Below, one piece after another: positions 1 to 5,356 of a stretch of 5,356 bases of DNA (its first letter is position 1; every line of letters starts with the position of its first letter). The notes under the pieces were generated by a model. The model made no database searches. It worked only from the letters and a program-made list of their open reading frames with translations, and was not told the origin of the DNA. The DNA lies in contig JAUWNO010000176.1 of NCBI GenBank assembly GCA_030612605.1, positions 1-5,356 on the forward strand. The letters run 5' to 3'. This DNA is from Armatimonadota bacterium. GTDB lineage: Bacteria; Cloacimonadota; Cloacimonadia; Cloacimonadales; TCS61. The position numbers were made by a program, and so were the translations under genes.

Positions 1-864
1 CACAACGATGTTTGCTCCTGAAAGTATCAAACCAATCGCTGTTGTTGTTTCCCAATTTATTGCTCGATCCGCTTTGCTGCCATATTTTTTGTCTTCAATT
101 TTTATTTCCTTGATTTTCCAGGTTTCCTGTCCCACACAGCAGATCATGGGTGGAATCATAAAGGAATCATCTAAAAAAGTCTGTAATCGGATTCGTTCCA
201 TTACAGAATAAGTATATTCAAAACCATAACCCAATCCACCCGTAAGCGGATCCATAATAATTCTTTCAATCGGGAAATTCATTTGAGTTATCAGGATATT
301 GAGTTGTTTCTGAATGTTAACATCTATTGGAGATTCAGCAATAATGAAATGATTACCAGCGAGAGCAGAAGCTGTGATTGTTCTGTAATTATCTTCCTTT
401 GCAGAGCCAATAATAATTTGTCTTTCAGATAATTCACAACACTTAATTATAATTTCATTCTGTTTCATCACATTTCCGCTGGGTCGCACAATTACCGGAG
501 TTTCTACAGCTTTTAGAATTGAATTCATATTTTCTGCAGCTTGAATGGCAGATATATTTTCTCTGTCCTGATGTGTACCGATCATATCAAAAAAGATGAT
601 GTCAGCTCCACATTCTTTTTCTGCTTTTTTTGCCCAATCAACTGGTGATTTTAAGGTTTCAGTATTCCAGATTTCTTTAAGACTTTCTGGCCATTTTTCG
701 GGAAATAAATCATTTATTTCAATTGCCACAGCAGGTTTATTGGAGCATTTTCCATCAAAACTATAATTTGGGAAAACCTGCTCTCCACCGATTTTTACTT
801 TATCGGATAATTTGATTTCCTGAACTTTTCCTTTCCATTGTTCAACCGCTTTTTCAAATTCCAT
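1..864 (-). CDS. acsD: Corrinoid iron-sulfur protein small subunit (acetyl-CoA decarbonylase/synthase subunit delta), 3' end missing
   Basis: My reading of the minus strand from the ATG at 864 gives 288 codons open to the left edge with no stop, so the C-terminus lies outside. In this family the small subunit pairs with the large subunit (AcsC/CdhE) to hold a cobamide that receives a methyl group from methyl-tetrahydrofolate and passes it to the A-cluster of acetyl-CoA synthase. The sequence shows the barrel-type segments GADIIFFDMIGTHQD (about 86-100), ETPVIVRPSGN (121-131) and the very typical MDPLTGGLGYGFEYTYSVME (204-223), followed by GQETWKIKE near 245-253. Bacterial homologues are roughly 310-325 residues, so about 25-35 residues are missing, including the HPKA/HPEA-like segment expected soon after ANIVV. 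The start is the first ATG; a GAAGGA box sits 11 bases before it. The frame stays open upstream through the repeats, without any ATG, until a stop at 997-999. It follows acsB in the same direction. Assignment to the family is secure; bacterial acsD versus archaeal-style cdhD naming is a matter of convention. Confidence 0.93.
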   Translation of the reverse strand, partial: MEFEKAVEQWKGKVQEIKLSDKVKIGGEQVFPNYSFDGKCSNKPAVAIEINDLFPEKWPESLKEIWNTETLKSPVDWAKKAEKECGADIIFFDMIGTHQDRENISAIQAAENMNSILKAVETPVIVRPSGNVMKQNEIIIKCCELSERQIIIGSAKEDNYRTITASALAGNHFIIAESPIDVNIQKQLNILITQMNFPIERIIMDPLTGGLGYGFEYTYSVMERIRLQTFLDDSFMIPPMICCVGQETWKIKEIKIEDKKYGSKADRAINWETTTAIGLILSGANIVV

Positions 865-875
865 ATTCTGGTCTA

Positions 876-881
876 TCCTTC
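876..881 (-). promoter_or_regulatory. Ribosome binding site of acsD, at the edge of the repeat array
   Basis: Read on the minus strand this is GAAGGA, 11 bases before the ATG at 864. The spacing is slightly long but workable. The box is formed where the last direct repeat copy (879-896) ends in the purine run GAGAA, so repeat sequence contributes part of the Shine-Dalgarno element. Confidence 0.6.
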
Positions 882-948
882 TCGTTCCCAATCCCCAGCT
901 TCTCTCTCTCGTTCCCAATCCCCTTTCTCTCTCTCGTTCCCAATCCCC
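879..948. repeat. Three direct copies of a CTCGTTCCCAATCCCC unit
   Basis: The 16-base unit CTCGTTCCCAATCCCC occurs without mismatch at 881-896, 908-923 and 933-948, with start-to-start distances of 27 and 25 bases. The second and third copies are identical over 24 bases (900-923 and 925-948) because each is preceded by a CT-rich run. Read in the direction of the genes, each copy is GGGGATTGGGAACGAG followed by a purine run of GA steps. Spacers between copies are only a few bases. This looks like an intergenic repeat family rather than coding sequence. I see no gene that would mobilise it. Confidence 0.85.
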
Positions 949-958
949 TGATTGGGAA
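937..958. repeat. Hairpin 1: TTCCCAATC / GATTGGGAA
   Basis: A perfect 9-base-pair stem, 937-945 with 950-958, closes a CCCT loop. Its left arm is the third direct repeat copy, so the repeat can pair with an inverted partner. No T-run follows on either strand, which argues against a classical intrinsic terminator. Confidence 0.75.
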
Positions 959-965
959 TGTGTTA

Positions 966-991
966 GGTTTCCAAGCTGGGGCTTGGAAACC
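966..991. repeat. Hairpin 2: 11-bp perfect stem GGTTTCCAAGC / GCTTGGAAACC
   Basis: 966-976 pairs perfectly with 981-991 around a TGGG loop (CCCA when read on the gene strand). This is the strongest hairpin between acsB and acsD. On the transcribed strand it is followed by TAACACATTCC, not by a T-run, so processing, mRNA protection or a repeat-family fold is more likely than termination. Confidence 0.8.
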
Positions 992-1022
992 AGAAGTCAA
1001 TCCCCCGATTGGGAATGTGTTT

Positions 1023-1048
1023 CGTATCCAAGCTGGGGCTTGGACACG
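1023..1048. repeat. Hairpin 3: second copy of the CCAAGC-TGGG-GCTTGG fold
   Basis: TCCAAGC (1027-1033) pairs with GCTTGGA (1038-1044) around TGGG. After one A/C mismatch, CGT (1023-1025) pairs with ACG (1046-1048), giving a 10-pair stem with one interruption. It begins 14 bases downstream of the acsB stop codon, a position where it could protect the 3' end of an acsB transcript. Confidence 0.75.
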
Positions 1049-1061
1049 AGAGGTAAATTTT

Positions 1062-3221
1062 CTATATCATCTCACCCATTTTGAGTGCTGGATGATCTTT
1101 TTCAGCTAAAAATTCAATCAATCCTGCTAAATCTGAACAGATGGTTTCATCTGCAATCTTATCCACTAAATCCGGAAAATCTAATTCTTCAGCTCGCTTA
1201 TCAAGTTTCTCCCTGAATCTTTCTTTAATATAAGAAGGCATCCAAACCAAGCGTTTCAAACCTCCTTCTGCAGAAACGAATTTTTTACTAATAATATAAT
1301 TCAAGCCAATTCCGAGAAATCCGGGAGTTTGCTGTCCACCTCCCACAACTCCGGCAAGAGTGGAAAAAGTCATACCGCAGGGTGTCATTTCCAGAAAAGT
1401 ACGATCTACAATCATAAAACCACCTGTTCCCGGCAGGATGGCAATAATGCATTCAAAACAGCCGCAGGAGGTCATCGGATATTTTATCAAAGAGTAAGCA
1501 CTAAACCTTTCCAGTGTATTATTTGAGGCTTTATAAACGAATTCATTAACTCCTTTCCATTCACCAATTTCTGCATCGATAACTTCACCTTTTTCCACCG
1601 GCTGGTTTGGTCCTGTGGGACTGATCTGAAAAGCTGCTTTTCCATCAAGCCAGTTGTAAGCTCCGCAAAGACCGAGACGCTCTGGAGTAATGACGCAAAC
1701 ATGATTCGGGGCAAAAGACTGGCAGAGAGTGCAGGAATAAAATTTATCCACGCTCTCATCAGTCATAGCTCCCATGCGCAGATCACGTTCTTTATAAAGT
1801 TTATCAGCAGTTGGCATATATTTATTAACCATTTCCAGTTCAGTATAAATATGAATCTCAACTTTATCTATTATCGAATGAAATTCATCGAGAAATTTTG
1901 TTTGCAGGATTGTTCCCAGATGTTTGATTTTAAATCCCGCTTTTTTAGCTTCTTTGCTGATTCTGAGCCAGATAAGACTGCGATGTCCGATATGCATAAT
2001 TCCGGTTGCCTGGTTCAATAAGTTATGAAACCGTATTTCAATTATCGGTTCAAAATCCTTCTGCATTTTTTTGCCGGCTACATAAACTACTATTCCCAGA
2101 GGTAAAGCAGAACCTTCTTCAACCTCATCTATTTCTTTACCAATAACCTCTATTTTCCCATTTTCAATTTCATCCATTTTTTTCATCTCTACAAATTCAA
2201 AGGCTGTGGAATATTTTCCACCAAATTCTAAAGCAACATCCTCTTTTCTAACCCTTTCACCTTCAAATGCAGAACTGTATCTTACCGGAATGGGAACTTC
2301 AGTGACCTTTACTTTGATGTTTCGGACCTCGAGACATTTCTTCACTAATTTAGTGGAATCCAGCTCAAAGGTCAGCAGCTTCTGTTCAAATCCTTGCTCA
2401 TCCTTAACTGATATTTCCGGAACTTCGAAATTACAAATTGTCGGGAATCCCATAGCGATTGCTCCCACAGCAGTCGCTACTTTTTTGGCATCGACTCCTC
2501 CTAAAACCAAAGCAAAAGCTGGAATTCGTTCTGCACAGTATTTCAGGCATTTTTCCTTCTGACCACCTTCTAATCCACCATAAGTTAAGGCTGCTCTTAC
2601 TGCCCAGTTCAATCCTAAAACTACAGATTCGGTTTTATTTCCAAGATGAACAATATAGGTTTCAAGCGTCATTTCCACATTTTGATTGGAAAGCTGCTCA
2701 AACATTGTTTTACCTTCATAGTTAGCAGCAAAAACAGATAAAATATTTTTCTCCTGAAGGGAGCGAATGATCTCAACCGCTGTTTCTTCATCTCTGGCAG
2801 CACCGATTATCACAGCAATTCCGGAAATATCTCCTCTTACAAGTTGAACCCCGAGTGACCTTAAAACATTATCAGGAATAAAGTTTATTTGCTCTCCAGC
2901 AGAAGATTCCACTGCTAATTGCAGCTCTTGCAATATAATTGTATCGATCCCTAAACTCAGAGTTTTAGTTAGATCAATATCTGTTGAAATAATGTCTGAA
3001 TTCTTTTTCTCTATTTCTTTGATTAGATTTTCAGAATCAAAAAGAGACTGAATTTTCATACCGGTAAAGGCAAAATATAGAGGTAAATTATAAGCAGTTT
3101 CGGAAAATTCAATTTTATTTTCTGGAGGAATTTTGCTTTTATATTTTGAGATTATTTTTTTTGTATCTTTCAACTGCTCATAATAACCTTGAATCGCGAG
3201 TTTGATTATCTGTTCGGACAT
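1062..3221 (-). CDS. acsB: Acetyl-CoA synthase, bacterial-type (CODH/ACS catalytic subunit)
   Basis: This enzyme joins a corrinoid-borne methyl group, CO from the partner CO dehydrogenase, and CoA into acetyl-CoA (or runs in reverse) in the cytoplasm. The 719-residue product has all A-cluster ligands: Cys497, Cys500, Cys509 and Cys519 with the spacing C-x2-C-x8-C-x9-C, and Cys586-Gly-Cys588 in SCGC. These match Moorella AcsB Cys506/509/518/528 and Cys595/597 with a constant offset of 9 residues. In that enzyme the first set holds the [4Fe-4S] cluster, with Cys509 bridging to the proximal metal, and the CGC motif holds the distal nickel. The N-terminal part of about 300 residues, which in bacteria contacts CO dehydrogenase and which archaeal CdhC lacks, is present, so this is the full bacterial form (Moorella about 729 residues). 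AAAGGA lies 8 bases before the ATG. The gene starts 20 bases after the cooC-like gene. Nothing suggests damage. Confidence 0.97.
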   Translation of the reverse strand: MSEQIIKLAIQGYYEQLKDTKKIISKYKSKIPPENKIEFSETAYNLPLYFAFTGMKIQSLFDSENLIKEIEKKNSDIISTDIDLTKTLSLGIDTIILQELQLAVESSAGEQINFIPDNVLRSLGVQLVRGDISGIAVIIGAARDEETAVEIIRSLQEKNILSVFAANYEGKTMFEQLSNQNVEMTLETYIVHLGNKTESVVLGLNWAVRAALTYGGLEGGQKEKCLKYCAERIPAFALVLGGVDAKKVATAVGAIAMGFPTICNFEVPEISVKDEQGFEQKLLTFELDSTKLVKKCLEVRNIKVKVTEVPIPVRYSSAFEGERVRKEDVALEFGGKYSTAFEFVEMKKMDEIENGKIEVIGKEIDEVEEGSALPLGIVVYVAGKKMQKDFEPIIEIRFHNLLNQATGIMHIGHRSLIWLRISKEAKKAGFKIKHLGTILQTKFLDEFHSIIDKVEIHIYTELEMVNKYMPTADKLYKERDLRMGAMTDESVDKFYSCTLCQSFAPNHVCVITPERLGLCGAYNWLDGKAAFQISPTGPNQPVEKGEVIDAEIGEWKGVNEFVYKASNNTLERFSAYSLIKYPMTSCGCFECIIAILPGTGGFMIVDRTFLEMTPCGMTFSTLAGVVGGGQQTPGFLGIGLNYIISKKFVSAEGGLKRLVWMPSYIKERFREKLDKRAEELDFPDLVDKIADETICSDLAGLIEFLAEKDHPALKMGEMI

Positions 3222-3229
3222 TTCCTATT

Positions 3230-3235
3230 TCCTTT
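3230..3235 (-). promoter_or_regulatory. Ribosome binding site of acsB
   Basis: On the minus strand AAAGGA lies 8 bases before the ATG at 3221, within the 20-base gap after the upstream gene. It is the best-spaced ribosome binding site in the operon together with that of the CooC-like gene, and supports the chosen start. Confidence 0.75.
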
Positions 3236-3241
3236 CTTTGA

Positions 3242-4012
3242 TTAAAACAAATCAATTTTAGTAATAATATTTTTCAAATCATGATAAGATTTTGAATCAT
3301 CAGGAAGGTCCAATAAAGAATTTTGATTTAGTTCATATTTCAGGATATTTTCGTCATGATGAATTACTCCAAGATATTTCAGTTTTTCATTTTTTGTCTG
3401 CTGAATCAGATTTTCAAAGTTATCTATAGATTTATCTTCAATCACATTATTTATTAAGAGATAATTTTCTTCGGTTTTAATTTCGAGTTCCTTCATTAAT
3501 TCAACCTGTTTTACACCTGTTAATATTCCTTTTCGCGAGAGGTCAGCTATAATAAAGGAAATATTAATATCGCCAAGGGTTCTTCTGCTTAAATGCTCCA
3601 ATCCTGCTTCGCAATCCACAATAATAAGTTTGTAATTTCTTTTGAGTTTTTCAATCATAGTTTTAATAATGTTGTTGATGTAACAGTAACAACCTGGACC
3701 GTCAGTTCTACCCATCGCAACCAGATCAAATCCTTTTGACTCAATAATGGCATTGTTCAAGGCATATTCACAATAATCATATTTAGAAAAAGATGCACTT
3801 ATTTCGTTGTTTTTATTGAGCAATTCCTGTCGAATACTGCCAATAGTTTTATCTGCTTTTAAATTCAATAATTCAGGTAGGCAACTATTGGGATCAGCAT
3901 CTATTACCAGGATTGGTTTGATGTTTTTCTCAAGAACATATTTCAGGAAAAGAGCGGTGAGAGTTGATTTTCCGGTTCCACCTTTACCTATAAATCCGAT
4001 CAGTTTCGGCAT
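3242..4012 (-). CDS. cooC: CooC/AcsF-type nickel-insertion ATPase for CODH/ACS
   Basis: A SIMIBI-class (MinD/ParA-like) P-loop ATPase that in this family delivers nickel to CO dehydrogenase or acetyl-CoA synthase, powered by ATP-dependent dimerisation. The 256-residue product opens with a deviant Walker A, GKGGTGKST (9-17), with signature Lys10 and P-loop Lys15. VIDADPN (37-42) carries the switch aspartates, and IVDCEAG (131-137) is the Walker B region with Asp133. The CooC hallmark Cys-x-Cys is Cys108-Tyr-Cys110 in GPGCYCYINN, corresponding to the metal-binding pair at the dimer interface. Length is normal for the family. Its ATG overlaps the stop of the upstream gene by one base (TAATG), so translation is probably coupled, and acsB follows after 20 bases. 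The position next to acsB suggests an AcsF role (loading acetyl-CoA synthase), but CooC and AcsF cannot be separated with certainty from sequence alone. Confidence 0.93.
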   Translation of the reverse strand: MPKLIGFIGKGGTGKSTLTALFLKYVLEKNIKPILVIDADPNSCLPELLNLKADKTIGSIRQELLNKNNEISASFSKYDYCEYALNNAIIESKGFDLVAMGRTDGPGCYCYINNIIKTMIEKLKRNYKLIIVDCEAGLEHLSRRTLGDINISFIIADLSRKGILTGVKQVELMKELEIKTEENYLLINNVIEDKSIDNFENLIQQTKNEKLKYLGVIHHDENILKYELNQNSLLDLPDDSKSYHDLKNIITKIDLF

Positions 4013-5052
4013 TAAAATAATCCTTTTTTATACAATTCCGTAACATTCTTCAGCAGTTCGATAACCCTATCCGCAGCTTTTTCGGATAATGAACCGGTAC
4101 CGCAAGCTGGAGTAATGATGGTTTTATTGAGAATGTTGTTTTTATCAACACCCGTTGAAGCTAATTCATCTTGTTTTATCAACAGCTTTTCATACAAACT
4201 TTCAGGAGTTTCGGAAAAAATTTTGTCTTCTGAAGTTGGAATAATCCCCCAGGCAAGATATTTGTTTTTACTAAGAAAAGTATCGGTTTTTTGAGAATAT
4301 ATCATCAAACTATCCGAATAAAGATAAGCATCGAAATTTATAATATCAACATTTGTATCCATTAAAATAGACCAATCTGTACTACCGCAACAATGAACAC
4401 CGGTAATGACATCAAGTTCATGCAGTTTATCGATTACCTCATTCAGCATAGTTATAATTTGATTTCGGGTGATATTCACATAAGCAGAACCAAAGGAAAC
4501 AAGATAGGGTTCATCAATAAAAATTACTACTTTATCAGCAATTTCTTGTAAGAATTTTGCCTGCCAGACAGCTTTACAAACACAGGTTTTAACGATTGCA
4601 TCTGCTATCTGTTCATTATAAAGAATCAATCTTTTGTTTTCATCTGTGAGGGTTAATCCTAAGCTGACAGGTCCAAGAGTTTGTCCTTTTACAATCGATA
4701 ACTTACCTTTTGCCAGCACTTTTCTTTTGAAATCGTATAATCCCTTAGCATACTTTTCGGAAATCTTAAAGTACTCATAATTTTCAGTCAGATAATTTTC
4801 ATAAACCTGCTGGATTGGTTCTAAAATATCTTGAGAAGTATCGAAATAAATCTTCTCATTTTCAGGATCGATTTTAATACAGGGCAATCCTTCACAATAT
4901 TGGACATACATATTTTCGTAAAAATCTGTTTTTGGCAATTGAGGCCAGGCTGGTAAATCCTTGAAATTCTGCAATATTAAATCTACAGCTTTGTTAACAT
5001 CGGTGTATGACCAACTGCCAACAGCCGTGAATGTTCCTGTTTTTATCATCAT
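4012..5052 (-). CDS. mesB: MetE-like core methyltransferase, probable MesB-type folate-independent methionine synthase
   Basis: The 346-residue product belongs to the UroD/MetE superfamily of zinc-dependent methyltransferases. Visible motifs are an N-terminal AVGSW...LPAWPQLPK segment (11-41), typical of MetE-like proteins, IDEPYL (179-184), matching the IDEPA loop of MetE, VHCCG (219-223) with His220 and Cys222 in a His-x-Cys zinc pattern, and TPACGTG (314-320) with Cys317 as the late cysteine ligand. Asp241 (INFDAY) aligns by eye with the glutamate ligand of MetE. It is less than half the length of MetE, so the N-terminal half used with folate is absent. Published work defines MesB as core methionine synthases of anaerobes with the Wood-Ljungdahl pathway, predicted to use the methyl-corrinoid iron-sulfur protein as donor. 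Being in one operon with acsB and acsD fits that. Alternatives are another corrinoid:thiol methyltransferase, for example a coenzyme M-type or demethylation enzyme. The start is ATG at 5052 or the adjacent ATG at 5049. Family confidence is high; substrate is inferred. Confidence 0.8.
   Translation of the reverse strand: MMIKTGTFTAVGSWSYTDVNKAVDLILQNFKDLPAWPQLPKTDFYENMYVQYCEGLPCIKIDPENEKIYFDTSQDILEPIQQVYENYLTENYEYFKISEKYAKGLYDFKRKVLAKGKLSIVKGQTLGPVSLGLTLTDENKRLILYNEQIADAIVKTCVCKAVWQAKFLQEIADKVVIFIDEPYLVSFGSAYVNITRNQIITMLNEVIDKLHELDVITGVHCCGSTDWSILMDTNVDIINFDAYLYSDSLMIYSQKTDTFLSKNKYLAWGIIPTSEDKIFSETPESLYEKLLIKQDELASTGVDKNNILNKTIITPACGTGSLSEKAADRVIELLKNVTELYKKGLF
4021..4025 (-). promoter_or_regulatory. 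Ribosome binding site of the cooC-like gene, inside the upstream coding region
   Basis: AAGGA on the minus strand lies 8 bases before the ATG at 4012 and is encoded in the last codons (Lys-Lys-Gly-Leu-Phe) of the upstream gene. With the TAATG overlap this is a standard arrangement for translational coupling. Confidence 0.7.
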
Positions 5053-5060
5053 CCTCTCTT
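5053..5060 (-). promoter_or_regulatory. Closely spaced ribosome binding site that bears on the first gene's start
   Basis: AAGAGAGG on the minus strand directly touches the ATG at 5052 and is 3 bases from the next ATG at 5049. Both spacings are short; the second ATG is slightly more favourable, giving 345 residues instead of 346. No other in-frame ATG is close by. Confidence 0.45.
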
Positions 5061-5226
5061 ATCAAATCAATTCAGTTTTTGAATTTATATTTGGCAAATT
5101 TATTAATATTGCAGGTCGTGTAAAGGAATTTGTTTGAAAAATTGCAATCATAAAAAACGAGGAATTCCGATTTCTCATTTTCTTTTAAATTTTTTGAAAA
5201 TTATATTTTATGGAAGAACTTTCTTC

Positions 5227-5232
5227 ATTATA
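5227..5232 (-). promoter_or_regulatory. Possible -10 box (TATAAT)
   Basis: A perfect TATAAT on the minus strand, pointing toward the operon. The sequence 16-18 bases upstream is TCTTTG/CTTTGT-like, a poor -35, and lies in the palindrome, whose authenticity is doubtful. In a region this AT-rich a chance match is quite possible. Confidence 0.2.
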
Positions 5233-5236
5233 GTTG

Positions 5237-5356
5237 GAATTGCACACCACAAAGAAAAAATCGCAAATAATGAATTTATGAGTTATAAAAAATACTAGTA
5301 TTTTTTATAACTCATAAATTCATTATTTGCGATTTTTTCTTTGTGGTGTGCAATTC
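5237..5356. repeat. Perfect 120-base palindrome with no loop, ending at the window edge
   Basis: Bases 5237-5296 are the exact reverse complement of 5297-5356: 60 pairs, no mismatch, symmetry centre between 5296 and 5297 in TACTAGTA. The innermost 20 bases are A6-TACTAGTA-T6. It runs to the last base, so its true extent to the right is unknown. A long, perfect, spacer-free palindrome is unstable in living cells and is a common signature of fold-back chimeras or of an assembler turning back on itself at a contig end. A real hairpin terminus is the alternative. Confidence 0.95.

Larger units (their letters stand above)
950..1052. repeat. Tandem duplication, period 57 bases, each unit with a hairpin
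   Basis: Two units begin with GATTGGGAATGTGTT at 950 and 1007, exactly 57 bases apart. Both carry CCAAGCTGGGGCTTGG (971-986 and 1028-1043) at the same offset. The units differ in the outer parts of the hairpin: GGTTT...AAACC in the first and CGTAT...GACACG in the second. The differences partly keep pairing, as expected if the RNA or DNA fold matters. This could also be simple divergence of a mobile palindromic repeat. Confidence 0.8.
5053..5236. other. AT-rich upstream region of the operon, no gene seen
   Basis: I find no credible coding sequence on either strand. The region should hold the operon promoter and a leader. The best -10 match on the minus strand is TATAAT at 5232-5227, about 175 bases before the start codon, but no good -35 element lies at standard spacing. 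A weak AT hairpin, AATTCA/TGAATT (5069-5074 with 5080-5085), sits just before the ribosome binding site. I see no recognisable cobalamin, SAM or T-box element. Confidence 0.5.

Noticed and set aside
879..948. Possible short CRISPR array
   Set aside because: The units are 16 bases with gaps of about 9-11 bases that are themselves CT-rich and similar; there are no spacers of normal length, no cas genes nearby, and neighbouring hairpins point to a palindromic repeat family.
889..996. Upstream extension of acsD through the repeats, as the frame is open to a stop at 997-999
   Set aside because: There is no ATG in the extension, only occasional TTG codons; the translated sequence is repeat-derived, while the ATG at 864 has a Shine-Dalgarno box and starts where family-like sequence begins.
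937..1048. Intrinsic terminators after acsB
   Set aside because: The stems are strong but none is followed by a T-run on the gene strand, and acsD continues in the same direction 200 bases later.
1701..2562. Open frames on the plus strand inside acsB (for example 1701-2021 and 2206-2562)
   Set aside because: They lie entirely antisense to a full-length, motif-complete acsB, show no recognisable motifs, and are best explained as shadow frames. The same holds for 1487-1759 on the minus strand in another frame and 8-211 antisense to acsD.
1062..5052. Base-composition shift between acsB and the upstream genes as a sign of gene transfer
   Set aside because: By hand count, two 60-base rows in the acsB core (from 1381 and 2461) have 27 and 29 G+C, against 18 and 15 in rows from 3601 and 4261. 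However, the acsB 5' end is also AT-rich (19 and 16 in rows from 2941 and 3121), so the pattern follows conserved Gly/Ala/Cys-rich regions rather than gene origin.
5053..5236. Riboswitch (cobalamin or SAM) in the leader of the operon
   Set aside because: Expected because of the corrinoid and methionine link, but I see no B12-box-like element, no SAM-type helices and no terminator/antiterminator pair; the sequence is simply AT-rich.
5278..5298. A tiny open frame in the palindrome (ATG to TAG, six residues)
   Set aside because: It is too short, lacks a ribosome binding site, and its stop falls at the palindrome centre, so it is a chance product of the symmetric sequence.

Overview
The window is a fragment of a Wood-Ljungdahl (reductive acetyl-CoA) gene cluster from an AT-rich anaerobe. 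All four recognisable genes lie on the minus strand, so the operon reads right to left: a MetE-like core methyltransferase (5052-4012, best read as a MesB-type methionine synthase), a CooC/AcsF-type nickel-insertion ATPase (4012-3242), the acetyl-CoA synthase AcsB (3221-1062), and the small subunit of the corrinoid iron-sulfur protein, AcsD/CdhD (864 to the left edge, cut off there). The first two genes overlap by one base (TAATG), the next gap is 20 bases, and then comes a 197-base gap filled with repeats.

The genes fit one pathway. The corrinoid protein (AcsD plus a large subunit not in this window) carries a methyl group to the nickel-iron-sulfur A-cluster of AcsB, where it is joined with CO and CoA to make acetyl-CoA. 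The CooC/AcsF protein would load nickel. The MetE-like protein has a zinc-site signature but is less than half the length of MetE and lacks a folate-handling half. It would plausibly take methyl groups from the same corrinoid protein and give them to homocysteine, linking carbon fixation to methionine synthesis. CO dehydrogenase, the corrinoid protein large subunit and the methyl-tetrahydrofolate methyltransferase are not visible here.

AcsB is the long bacterial form (719 residues with an N-terminal domain), so the host is probably a bacterium. AT richness and the repeat style (GGGGATTGGGAACGAGA units, CCAAGC-TGGG-GCTTGG hairpins) loosely recall uncultured anaerobes such as Cloacimonadota, but this is memory only and the phylum is not established.

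There are two non-coding regions. 865-1061 holds three direct repeat copies, a 57-base tandem duplication and three strong hairpins, and runs into the ribosome binding site of acsD. 5053-5356 is the AT-rich upstream region of the operon; it ends in a perfect 120-base palindrome with no loop that reaches the last base of the window. This is most likely a fold-back artefact at a contig end, though a real hairpin end cannot be ruled out.
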